A DNA stretch of 64,000 nt from Accumulibacter sp. (lineage in GTDB: Bacteria > Pseudomonadota > Gammaproteobacteria > Burkholderiales > Rhodocyclaceae): the NCBI RefSeq assembly GCF_023806625.1, contig NZ_JAMTDX010000051.1, positions 1 to 64,000 on the forward strand, given 5' to 3'. Both the position numbers and the translations under genes were made by a program. This document shows, piece by piece, positions 31,453 to 39,512 of this stretch; positions within the stretch are counted from its first letter, which is position 1, and every line of letters starts with the position of its first letter. The notes beneath the pieces were generated by a model, which saw only the letters and a list, made by a program, of their open reading frames with translations, was not told the DNA's origin and ran no database searches.

Positions 31453-32222
31453 GCGAGTTCGTCGTCGACCTGCGCGATCTCGGGCACGTCTATCCCGACG
31501 CTACGGTCGCGCTGAGCGCGGTCTCGCTGCGCGTCGCCGCCGGCGAGTGCGTCGGCATCGTCGGTGCCAACGGCGCCGGCAAGTCGACGCTGCTCTTGCA
31601 CCTCAACGGCTGCCTGCTGCCCACCACCGGCGAGGTGCAGCTCGGTGGCCAGCGCGTCGAGACCCGGAGCCTGCCGGCGATCCGCCGCTCGGTCGGCCTC
31701 GTCTTCCAGGACCCCGACGATCAGCTGTTCATGGCCACGGTCTTCGAGGACGTCGCCTTCGGTCCGCTCAACCTCGGGTTTTCGCGCGCCGAGGCCGAGC
31801 GGGTGACTCAGGAAGCGCTCAGCAGGGTGGGCGCGTGGCCTCTACGCGACCGCGCGCCGTACCGGCTGTCGGTGGGCGAACGCAAGCGGGTGGCCATCGC
31901 CACGGTGCTCTCGATGTCGCCGGAAGTGCTCGTCCTCGACGAGCCGACGGCCGGGCTCGATCCCTTCGCCCGGCGCGAGATCCTCGGGCTGATCCGCAAT
32001 TTCGGCCAGACGACGATCATCGCCAGCCACGACCTCGACATGGTCGCCGAACTGTGCCCGCGAATCGTCGTTCTCGACCAGGGCAGGGTCGTCGCAGACA
32101 GATCTGCCCGCGAAATCTTCGCCGACCAGGCACTGCTCGAACGTTGCCGCCTCGCGCAGCCGCTGTCGCTGCAGCACTGCCCGCTCTGCGGCGCGCCGGG
32201 GAAGCTTCGCGGCCGGCCGTGA
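31449..32222 (+). CDS. cbiO: Cobalt/nickel ECF transporter, ATPase
   Basis: ATP-binding subunit, 257 residues. Walker A is GANGAGKST, the Q-loop is VFQDPDDQLF (the ECF-type PDDQ form), the signature is LSVGERKRVAIATVL, and Walker B is VLVLDEPTAGLD. It starts at GTG 31449, overlapping the cbiQ stop as GTGA. The last residues contain CPLCG, an extra metal-binding-like motif beyond the normal ATPase fold. It is the end of the operon and converges on the MepK-like gene. Confidence 0.9.
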   Translation: MSEFVVDLRDLGHVYPDATVALSAVSLRVAAGECVGIVGANGAGKSTLLLHLNGCLLPTTGEVQLGGQRVETRSLPAIRRSVGLVFQDPDDQLFMATVFEDVAFGPLNLGFSRAEAERVTQEALSRVGAWPLRDRAPYRLSVGERKRVAIATVLSMSPEVLVLDEPTAGLDPFARREILGLIRNFGQTTIIASHDLDMVAELCPRIVVLDQGRVVADRSAREIFADQALLERCRLAQPLSLQHCPLCGAPGKLRGRP

Positions 32223-32256
32223 AGCAGTCGCCGGCGGCCCGTCCGCGCGGCGCCGG

Positions 32257-32811
32257 TTACCAGTAGCGGATCCGTCCGGTGTCCAGATGGACGAAGTCCG
32301 CGTCCGAGTAGAAGCCGACTCCGCCGGTTTCCCGGGCCATCGCCACTTCGCGCAGGTCGGCCAGTGGAACTCCACCGATGCGCACGTCGATCGCCTTCCC
32401 CTCCATGTGCAGACTGTGCCTGGCGACGCCGCCGCCGCGAGTGCGGCGCAGCCGTGAATTGGTCTCCGGGCAGCGATAGCCGGAGATGACCTGGAACGGC
32501 TGATCGCAGGCCAGATCCTCGCGGACGTGGAAGAGCAGGTCGAAGAGCTGCGGGTCGATCGTCCCGACTGCGCCCGAGTAATGATCGCGCAGGAAGACGT
32601 TCAGGCGCTGCAGCGCGTTGGGCAGGTAACGCTCGCCGAGCGCATAGACGATCGACAGGCGTTCGCCGGTGTGCGTGTGCTCGAATGCGAGGTGGCGGGA
32701 ATTCGGCAGCGCCGCCAGCGCGGGTCGGGCCAGTGGCAGTACCGCCGAGGCCAGGGCGAGGCGGGCGGCGTGACCGAGGAAGCGTCGGCGGGAGTTTTCT
32801 TGCAGTCTCAA
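32257..32811 (-). CDS. mepK: DUF882/MepK-like murein endopeptidase, Tat-exported
   Basis: Predicted periplasmic M15-type metallopeptidase of the YcbK/MepK family, 184 residues, which in E. coli cuts L,D crosslinks of peptidoglycan. The N-terminus shows a twin-arginine signal (RRRFLGHAARLALASAVLPL). Zinc-site motifs are visible as SGYRCPETNS, HSLHMEGKAIDVR and DFVHLDTG. The gene lies 15 bases after an LdtD-type L,D-transpeptidase, the same neighbour pair as ycbB-ycbK in E. coli, so the two probably make and cut 3-3 crosslinks. The symbol is by family resemblance. Confidence 0.82.
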   Translation of the reverse strand: MRLQENSRRRFLGHAARLALASAVLPLARPALAALPNSRHLAFEHTHTGERLSIVYALGERYLPNALQRLNVFLRDHYSGAVGTIDPQLFDLLFHVREDLACDQPFQVISGYRCPETNSRLRRTRGGGVARHSLHMEGKAIDVRIGGVPLADLREVAMARETGGVGFYSDADFVHLDTGRIRYW

Positions 32812-32826
32812 CGTGGTTTCCCTGGC

Positions 32827-34449
32827 TCAGTTCCAGAACCGCGATCTTATGGCAGATTGGCTGGCCAGGGAAGGCAGTGGCGGCGGCCTGCGCCGGCTCA
32901 GCGCCTCGTCGAGAACGCGGTCGAGCCCGTAGATGTCCGGGAAGAAATGGATCTTCCCGTCACGGAAGACGGCGGTGCGGTAGGCGACGACCACCGGCAG
33001 TGGTTCGGGGAGGCGGATCGTCGCCGATTTTCCGCGGCGCATCGCCTGGACGATCCTTTCTTCGGTCCACTCGGGTTCTCCGGCGAGGACGAACCGCGCC
33101 AGTTCGACGGGCGCTTCGACGCGAATGCAGCCATGACTGAAGTCGCGCCGGTCGCGGCGGAAGAGATGGGTACCGGGCGTGTGGTGAAGATAGATGTTGT
33201 CGCTGTTCGGGAAGACGAACTTGATGTCGCCGAGCGCGTTGGCTGCGCCGGGGCGTTGCCGGATGCGCATCTGGCCGCGCTGCACTGCGTCGAGCCCGGC
33301 CTCGGAGAAACCGGCGACGACCCGCCCGTCGCCGTCGACGAACTCGAAGCCCTGGCGGTCGAAGTACGACGGGTCGCGGCGCAAGCGCGGCAGCGTCTCG
33401 CCGCGGGCGATCGACGGCGGAACGTTCCAGTACGGGCTGAACTCGATGAAGCGCAGCTCGGCGTCGAAGATCGGCGTCTGCGTCTTGCCGGCGGTGCCGA
33501 CGATCACCCGCATCGCCAGGCGTGATCGCAGCTGGCCGTCATGCACCTCGTACGCGCCGAGGGCGAATTCCGGAACATTGACGACGATCACCCGCGGCGC
33601 CTGGAGCAGCGGCGTCCAGCGCAGGCGCTCGAGCGCCAGCTCGATCTGCCGGACACGCACCGCCGGCGGGACCTGCAGCTGCGCCAGCGTCTCGCGGCCG
33701 ACGACCCCGTCGGCCGAGATCCCGTGCCGGCGCTGGAAGGCCTTCACTGCTTCGACGATCCGCCCCTCGTAGCGCGCCGGAAGCGACGGGCCATTCGCCA
33801 GATCGCCGAGCAGTCTCAGGCGCTCGGCGAGCAGATCGAGGCCGGCGTACTTCTGGCCGGGGCTCAGGCGGCCATCGGGCGGCGCCGGCAGGCTCCTCTT
33901 CCAGGCCTGCTCCGCAGCCAGCCGGCGGTAGCCGGCGAGCGCCGTGCGCAGTTGCGAGTATTCGGGCAGTGCCTCGGTCAGCCCGCCGGCCGTCTCGTCG
34001 GCCGATCGGTTACCGGCGATCGAGGCGAGCAGCGAGTCGGCCTCGTTGAGGTCGCGGTGCGGTGGCGCGTAGTTCGCGCCGACCTGACGCGGGTCGACGC
34101 GCCCGAAACGGCGATCGTCGAGGTAGCTTCTGAGCGCGCCCGTCAACGCCTCGTCGAGGCTCGACAGCGCGTCGGCGGCGAGTTCGGCTTCGCCGGATGC
34201 CCGCGCGATCGCCTCGGCAAGCGCTCGCGCCTGGTAGTCCCGGGGATCGAGCCCATCCGCCGTCGCCGCGAGCAGCAGGTCGACCACCTGCTGCGCAGCC
34301 GGCGTCGGCCGCCCGTCCGCGAACCAGAGCAACTCGCCGGCGCCGGCCCGTGGCGGGGCTGCGCAGAACAGCAGGGAGCTCAGGGCGACCCGCAACAACA
34401 GCCGGCGGCGTGCGCCGGAATACGGCCAGAGGGGATGCATGGAGAGCAT
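32827..34449 (-). CDS. ldtD: L,D-transpeptidase, YcbB/LdtD type
   Basis: Predicted periplasmic enzyme forming 3-3 peptidoglycan crosslinks, 540 residues. It has an N-terminal signal segment (RRLLLRVALSSLLFCAAPP), a large scaffold domain (about 40-200), a peptidoglycan-binding helix bundle around residues 215-275 (VKAFQRRHGISADGVVGRETL), and the YkuD catalytic domain with HHTPGTHLF and SHGCIRVEAP, the active cysteine being Cys441. Length and layout match LdtD. The ATG at 34449 has AAGG just upstream; another ATG three codons later is possible. It is followed by the MepK-like gene. Confidence 0.88.
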   Translation of the reverse strand: MLSMHPLWPYSGARRRLLLRVALSSLLFCAAPPRAGAGELLWFADGRPTPAAQQVVDLLLAATADGLDPRDYQARALAEAIARASGEAELAADALSSLDEALTGALRSYLDDRRFGRVDPRQVGANYAPPHRDLNEADSLLASIAGNRSADETAGGLTEALPEYSQLRTALAGYRRLAAEQAWKRSLPAPPDGRLSPGQKYAGLDLLAERLRLLGDLANGPSLPARYEGRIVEAVKAFQRRHGISADGVVGRETLAQLQVPPAVRVRQIELALERLRWTPLLQAPRVIVVNVPEFALGAYEVHDGQLRSRLAMRVIVGTAGKTQTPIFDAELRFIEFSPYWNVPPSIARGETLPRLRRDPSYFDRQGFEFVDGDGRVVAGFSEAGLDAVQRGQMRIRQRPGAANALGDIKFVFPNSDNIYLHHTPGTHLFRRDRRDFSHGCIRVEAPVELARFVLAGEPEWTEERIVQAMRRGKSATIRLPEPLPVVVAYRTAVFRDGKIHFFPDIYGLDRVLDEALSRRRPPPLPSLASQSAIRSRFWN

Positions 34450-34952
34450 GGGGACCTTCGCGGGACGATGCGCGGATTATCGGCGAATCGGCGGGCGAAA
34501 GGCGAGTTCCCGCAGCGGTGAGCGGTGCGGCAACGAGTGTCGCCTGCCTGTTCGTGCTCAGCGAGCGACCTCGGGCTGACAAAATGGCTCGCCCGCGGCC
34601 CGCCGCTGCGGATCTCCGCGAAGACGCCCGACGGGACGCGGTGGTCAATCAGTTGCTCACGACGTTGTCGAGGATCACCGGCGACCGCGGTCCCTGCGTC
34701 GACGGCCGGGGTTCGGGCGCGTTGGCCTTCGCGTCGATCGGGGGCGATCAACGCGACGGGAGCGTGTCGCCGTCCTCGAACCGGCATATCGCCGGGGTCT
34801 CCGCTGCCGACCGGCCGTGCTGGCCTCGGTCGCGAAACGTTGCGGACGGAAACTGGTCGGGGCCGGCTCGAACGCCGGCCCGGTGCAAGGCCGTCGCGAT
34901 GCCGTCCGGGCGGATGCAGGAGGCTATGGCTTCGCCAGGACGGCAGACGGAC
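34450..34952 (-). other. Intergenic region between the PEP-CTERM gene and ldtD
   Basis: 503 bases with no gene I can support on either strand. A perfect GC hairpin (GGGCCGGC, TCGAAC, GCCGGCCC at 34860-34881) lies about 70 bases beyond the PEP-CTERM stop and could end that transcript, but there is no T-run. The promoter of ldtD should lie near the left end; I could not pick out clear -35 and -10 boxes. Confidence 0.5.
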
Positions 34953-35774
34953 TCAGACTCGCCGGAATCGGCCTCCGGCAAGGCCGATGCCCAGCAGCGC
35001 GACGGCCAGCAGGCTCAGCGACGCCGGTTCGGGAACGCCGTTCATCGTCAGCTGGACCGCGGTGAAAAAGGGCATGCTGCTGATCCCGCCACCGTACGTG
35101 ATGGTGTGCTGCCCAAGGCCGATTGGCTGGAGCATCAGGTAGTAGCCGTCGGCGACGGCGAGGTTCGCCGTTCCCGGGTTGAGACCGAAGGCGTTGTCGG
35201 GTGCAACGGTGAAAGAGAACGTCGTGTTGGCAGGAGTCGGTTCGCGAAACGCGTACAGGTTATTGGTCGGCAGGCTGACGCCAGTTGCCGTCAGGCTGTC
35301 GACCGCGTCGATCCCGTCCGTGGTGGCGCACTTTCGAAGGTCGCCATAGTTGTTCCCGTTGCCTTCGAGGTCGGAGCACTCGTAGTTGATCATCGGCAGC
35401 AGCAGATACTTGTCGGCCGGAACGTCGAAACTGCGGGTCACGGGGAGGGTTGGGTTCAGCACGGTCGTTCCGGCGAGGAAGAACACCGGCCCACCTTGGC
35501 CGCTGTTGGCCGCGGCCTGTGCGACCTGAGCGCCGAACGAACCGTCGTCGAGGAACGGATTGGTCGGCGGCGTGGTTGTTGCTCCGCCAAGCGAGAACGC
35601 CCACTGCCACCAGGCGGCAGTCCATTCCCCGATGGTCTTGCCCGCGACCACCGAGCCCGGTGCCATAGCCGTTGGCGCCGCGTTCGCGGCGGCTGAAAAA
35701 CCGAGTGTCGCACACAGCGTCGTTGTCGCAATCGCCAGGCTCGCTGCCGAGCGGGCGAAGGATCTCTTGCTCAT
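34953..35774 (-). CDS. PEP-CTERM sorted exported protein
   Basis: 273-residue surface or secreted protein. It has a signal peptide (SLAIATTTLCATLGFSAAANA), a body of about 210 residues, and a textbook PEP-CTERM tail: VPEPAS at about residue 248, a hydrophobic helix LSLLAVALLGIGLAG and a basic end RFRRV. By family knowledge the tail is processed by an exosortase, which is not encoded in this window. The mature N-terminus contains the tryptophan-rich GEWTAAWWQWAFSL followed by NPFLDDG and PVFFLAGT, which seems to be a recurring domain of unknown function. AAGGAGG lies just before the ATG, and a sigma-54-type promoter candidate lies about 90 bases upstream. A role in extracellular matrix or floc formation is inference. 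Confidence 0.85.
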   Translation of the reverse strand: MSKRSFARSAASLAIATTTLCATLGFSAAANAAPTAMAPGSVVAGKTIGEWTAAWWQWAFSLGGATTTPPTNPFLDDGSFGAQVAQAAANSGQGGPVFFLAGTTVLNPTLPVTRSFDVPADKYLLLPMINYECSDLEGNGNNYGDLRKCATTDGIDAVDSLTATGVSLPTNNLYAFREPTPANTTFSFTVAPDNAFGLNPGTANLAVADGYYLMLQPIGLGQHTITYGGGISSMPFFTAVQLTMNGVPEPASLSLLAVALLGIGLAGGRFRRV

Positions 35775-35860
35775 CTTCCCTCCTTGCCATGATCGAAAGA
35801 AATCCAGTCAAACCCCGGCCTTGCAACCGAGTACTGGAAACCCCCTGCAGTCGAATGGGA

Positions 35861-35876
35861 AGCAAATGCCATGCCG
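35861..35876 (-). promoter_or_regulatory. Candidate sigma-54 (-24/-12) promoter for the PEP-CTERM gene
   Basis: Read on the minus strand the site is CGGCATGGCATTTGCT. It matches the RpoN consensus TGGCAC-N5-TTGCA at GGCA and TTGC, with the invariant GG and GC exactly 12 bases apart. The implied start of transcription, near 35850, leaves a leader of about 75 bases before the ATG. PEP-CTERM genes are known to be controlled by RpoN together with PrsK/PrsR in floc-forming betaproteobacteria, which makes the match more believable. Confidence 0.5.
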
Positions 35877-35910
35877 ATCGCATGGTGGATCGAGAAGTCT
35901 CTGAGCGGAA

Positions 35911-35949
35911 AGAAAAACTTGTTAACGGCCCGACGCCGTTGGCGGGCCG
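35911..35949 (-). terminator. Possible terminator of the injection-system operon
   Basis: CGGCCCG and CGGGCCG (35926-35932 and 35943-35949) form a seven-base-pair stem with a ten-base loop, 42 bases past the last gene of the leftward operon. On the minus strand the stem is followed by TTAACAAG and then TTTTTCTTT, so the T-run is displaced by about eight bases. This makes it a weak rather than classic terminator. Confidence 0.45.
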
Positions 35950-35990
35950 GTGTAAAAAATTTCGACAGTCTGCCGGTTGCCGGCCTGCGC

Positions 35991-38900
35991 TCAGTCCTCG
36001 CGGACCAGGCAGAGCCCGCCGACGGTCAGCCCGGGCGGGATGCCGGCGACCCCGGCGGCCTGCAGCGCGATCGCCGAACGCCCGATCCGCTCGTCATCGA
36101 GGACGGTTTCACCGGCGGCGATGCCAAGCCATTCGCCGAGGCGATCCGGGCTGGCGATCGAACGGCGGTGCCGCGGATCCTCGAAGCGCCGGGGATCGCT
36201 GGCCAGATCGAAAGTGAGCACGATCCGCCCGCCGGGGCGGACGATCCGCGCCGCCTCGGCGAGTGCCAGCGCCGGGTGGGCGAGGTGCTGCAGGACCGAG
36301 ATCATCAGCACGACGTCGAAGCCGCGTCCCGGGTCGGCGTCGGGCTCGGGCAGCGCGTGCAGCGTCGCCGGGCGCGGGCGGAAGCCCTGCGTCGGCGCCC
36401 AGGCGAGGAAGCGGGCCGCCGCGTCGGGGCGACCGTCCCAGGCGAAGTCGCGGTCGAATCCGCTGACCGCGTGGCCGAGCGCGGCCAGCCAGGGGCCGAG
36501 CGCGCCGCGGCCGCAGCCGAGGTCGGCGACGCGCAGCCGTTTCCCGTCGAGGCCGGCGAGCGCGTCGAGCGCGAAGCCGTATTCCCAGCGCTTGCTCGCG
36601 TGCAGGTGGCAGCCGCTGGCCGGGCCGTGGCCGTGGCCGTCGGTGCCGTAGACGATTCCGGCGTTCCGCTCGAGTTCCGCGAGCCGCTCGCCGGCCGCTT
36701 CGCCGGGAGCCGTCCACACGGCGCCCACGGCGACGCGCAGCCGCGGGCGCGGCTGCGCGGCTGCGGCGTCGAGCCGCGCGAGCGCCGCCGCAAAGACGGT
36801 CGCCGGGTTGATCGCGGTCATGCACTCGGGTCGTTCGAGCCCGCGCGGGCAGCGCCCCATCCAGTCGGGCGTGCTCCACCAGCACGGCGCGCAGACGCCA
36901 GCGCTGAGGTTGGCGTTCGCCGGGTAGCCGAAGAAGCCGGCGTCGGTCGGCCCGAAGAGGACGACCGACGGCGTGCCCAGCGCGTGCGCCGCATGGACGA
37001 GGCCCGATTCGCCGTCGATGTGCAGCTCCGCGCCATGCAGCAGCCAGAGCGCTTCGCCGAGGCGAATCCGCCCGATCAGGCAGTCATCGACGCCGGGGAT
37101 CGGCCGGCTGCTCGGCCCGCCGATCTGCACGATGCGCAGCTCGGGGCGGGCGGCCCCGAGTCGGCCGACGAGTTCGCGCCAGTGTTCGAGCGGCCAGCAC
37201 TTGACCGCTCCCCCGGGCGAAACGCGGGCGCTGGTGTCGAAGCCGTCGTGCACGGTGACCCAGCGCCGGCCCTCCGCGGCGAGCCGCAGCCGCGGGCCGG
37301 CGTCGGCTTCGTCGAGGCTCACGCAGAGCGGCGACTCGTGCGGCGTGCGCCCGCTCGCGCCGGCCGGCGAGGGGTCGGTCGGGTCGATGTCGAGCCCGGC
37401 AGTCCAGGCCAGCGACTCGCCGCGTCGCCGGCCGGCGGCCTGGTTGAAGCGCGCCCAGAAGCCGTCGAGATGCGGGTGGTGATCGACCAGGCCGCGGACG
37501 CTCTCGATCCGCCGGTTCGAGGTGGCGATCACTCCGGCGAGCTCGGGATGAGTCGGCCGCCAGCGCACGGGCGAGTCGAAGAAGCGGACGAACTGGGTGA
37601 TCTCGACGCGCAAGCCGCCGGCCGCCGGCCACTCGCGCAGCGGCCGCGCGGCGACGATCAGGCCACGGCCGACGAGCGCCTGCTCGGCGAGCTCGGGCCG
37701 TTCGCCGTAGCAGACGACTTCGCCGTGGCCGGCGAGTTCGCGGAGCCTCTCGATCACCCGGCCGGCGAGTAGCAGGTCGCCGAAGCCGCCGCCGAGGCGG
37801 ACGGCGAGCGGCAGCGGCGCGCGGGCCGGGCCAACGGCGATCGGCGCAGCGCCGGACGGCCGGCTTTCCGCGATCCCCTTTTCGGCTAGCCCCGGGGCGA
37901 TCTCCCGGAGGCGAGCGGCGACGGCGCTCGGCTGGATCTGCTTCAGGCATTGCAGGTGGCGTTCGCAGTCGCGTCGGCCCCACGGCTGACGCCGGCAAGC
38001 CGGTTCGCAGTCGAGGCCGCCGGTGAGCGTGTGCAGCGCCGGCCAGGGCATCGCCTCGCGCGCCGGGCTGGTCAGCCCGAAGATGCCGAGAGTCGGCACC
38101 CCGAGTGCCGCGGCGAGATGCATCAGCCCCGAGTCGTTGGCGACCATCGCCGTACAGCCGGCGATCAGCCGCGCGGTATCGGCGAGCGACCGCGGCGTGG
38201 TCGCGTCGCGGACGTGTTCCGGCCAGCGGATCGGCTCGCCGAAGTAGGTGCCGTTGGCGTCGTCGTCGGTGGCTGTGCCGACGCGCAGCACGCACGCGAA
38301 GTGTCCGGCGACTTCGCCGTAGCCGTGCCACTTCTTCCACGGCCAGCCGGGCTTGCAGCCGGCGTGGATGGCCAGCGTCCCGGCGGTGGTCGCGTCGGCC
38401 GTGCGGGCGAGCAGCGGCGACAGCGGTGGGACGGGCAGTGGAGCGCGCCAGCCGAGTTCGCCGGCGATCGCCGCGATGCAGCCGCAGTCGCCTTCGACGA
38501 TCCAGCGCTCGCGGTCGGCGGCGAACTGCCGGCGTGCCGGCAGCCGGTCGGCGAAGGGAATCGCCCAGTAGGCGAAAACGGCCAGCTCGGGTGGCGGCTC
38601 GCCGGCCGGCGGCGCGTCGCCGGGCCGACCGGCGGCAAGCACGCGACGCACGCCCGCCGCCCCGTCGAACAGCGCTGTGCAGTCGGGCTGGTCGGCGGCG
38701 ACGAGCAGGTCGACGGCGTAGCCGGCGGCGTCGAGCACCGGGATCAGCGACGCCCAGCGCAGCACGTCGCCGAGGCCACCGGCGAGAGCGAGCACGGCGC
38801 GCGGGCGTCCCTCAACGGAATTCGCGCCGCGCGTCGCGCTCGCGGCGATCAGCGCCTCGATGCGCGAACGCGGTACCGGCGTCCACCAGGCGCCATTCGT

Positions 38901-39512
38901 CTGCTTGCGGCTCGAATTGCCGGCATGCACGCTGGCCACGCAGAGCGCCGGGTCGTCGAGGTCGAGCGCCTGGCCCGGCCGGGCCGACCAGACGAAGGCG
39001 TTGTCCTCGCCGATCGCCTGGTCGGGGAAGCGGTGGGCCAGCCAGAAGGCGCGGCGGTACATCAGCGTCGCGCCACAGAGCCATGGTCGGCGGCTGCCCT
39101 GGTAGCGGTACTCCCAGGCCCGGTCGCCGTCGAGTTCGCGGAAGTAGACCCGGCCCGACCCGCAGAGGGCCTTGCCGGGGTCGCCGTGCAGCGCGGCGTA
39201 CTGCCGGCTCAGGCGGTCGGGGGCGTACCAGTCGTCGTCGTCCCAGTGGGCGAGGATCTCGCCATGCGCGAGTTCGCCAGCCAGGTTGCGCTTCGCGCCG
39301 AGGCTCAGCCCGGGCGGGCAGGCGGCGTGGCGGACACGGCCGCCAGCGAGCGCCGCGACGAGGCTGTCGGGAAAGCCGTCCTCGCTGACGATCAGCAGTT
39401 CGGCGTCGGCGAAGTCCTGGGCGAGGAAGTTGGCGACCGCCGCGGGCAGCCAACGCTGGCGCTTGCAGGTCGGCATCAGGCAGCTGATGCGCGGCGCAGC
39501 GGCGTGGCTCAC
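35991..39512 (-). CDS. Fused GT2 glycosyltransferase, two GT9-like domains and SAM methyltransferase
   Basis: 1173-residue four-module enzyme. Residues about 8-230 are a family-2 glycosyltransferase (CLMPTCKRQRWLPAAVANFL; a DDDD run at 91-94 in place of the DXD). About 240-545 is a GT9/heptosyltransferase-like module (ALAGGLGDVLRWASLIPVL, NDSGLMHLAAALGVPTLGIFG), about 570-925 a second one (RLGGGFGDLLLAGRVIERL at 574-579, GESGLVHAAHALGTPSVVLFG). Each GT9 module ends in a four-cysteine cluster (C-x3-C-x9-C-x5-C and C-x2-C-x10-C-x8-C). Residues about 960-1173 are a methyltransferase with VADLGCGRGALG near 995 and ISVLQHLAHPALALAEAARI. It starts at GTG 39512, overlapping the effector stop as GTGA, so it belongs to the injection-system operon. 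The acceptor is unknown; a particle protein or the effector is a reasonable guess. Confidence 0.8.
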   Translation of the reverse strand: MSHAAAPRISCLMPTCKRQRWLPAAVANFLAQDFADAELLIVSEDGFPDSLVAALAGGRVRHAACPPGLSLGAKRNLAGELAHGEILAHWDDDDWYAPDRLSRQYAALHGDPGKALCGSGRVYFRELDGDRAWEYRYQGSRRPWLCGATLMYRRAFWLAHRFPDQAIGEDNAFVWSARPGQALDLDDPALCVASVHAGNSSRKQTNGAWWTPVPRSRIEALIAASATRGANSVEGRPRAVLALAGGLGDVLRWASLIPVLDAAGYAVDLLVAADQPDCTALFDGAAGVRRVLAAGRPGDAPPAGEPPPELAVFAYWAIPFADRLPARRQFAADRERWIVEGDCGCIAAIAGELGWRAPLPVPPLSPLLARTADATTAGTLAIHAGCKPGWPWKKWHGYGEVAGHFACVLRVGTATDDDANGTYFGEPIRWPEHVRDATTPRSLADTARLIAGCTAMVANDSGLMHLAAALGVPTLGIFGLTSPAREAMPWPALHTLTGGLDCEPACRRQPWGRRDCERHLQCLKQIQPSAVAARLREIAPGLAEKGIAESRPSGAAPIAVGPARAPLPLAVRLGGGFGDLLLAGRVIERLRELAGHGEVVCYGERPELAEQALVGRGLIVAARPLREWPAAGGLRVEITQFVRFFDSPVRWRPTHPELAGVIATSNRRIESVRGLVDHHPHLDGFWARFNQAAGRRRGESLAWTAGLDIDPTDPSPAGASGRTPHESPLCVSLDEADAGPRLRLAAEGRRWVTVHDGFDTSARVSPGGAVKCWPLEHWRELVGRLGAARPELRIVQIGGPSSRPIPGVDDCLIGRIRLGEALWLLHGAELHIDGESGLVHAAHALGTPSVVLFGPTDAGFFGYPANANLSAGVCAPCWWSTPDWMGRCPRGLERPECMTAINPATVFAAALARLDAAAAQPRPRLRVAVGAVWTAPGEAAGERLAELERNAGIVYGTDGHGHGPASGCHLHASKRWEYGFALDALAGLDGKRLRVADLGCGRGALGPWLAALGHAVSGFDRDFAWDGRPDAAARFLAWAPTQGFRPRPATLHALPEPDADPGRGFDVVLMISVLQHLAHPALALAEAARIVRPGGRIVLTFDLASDPRRFEDPRHRRSIASPDRLGEWLGIAAGETVLDDERIGRSAIALQAAGVAGIPPGLTVGGLCLVRED

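Noticed and set aside
34450..34952. Small genes in the 503-base gap
   Set aside because: Several short frames exist, but none has a convincing start site, composition or recognisable product.
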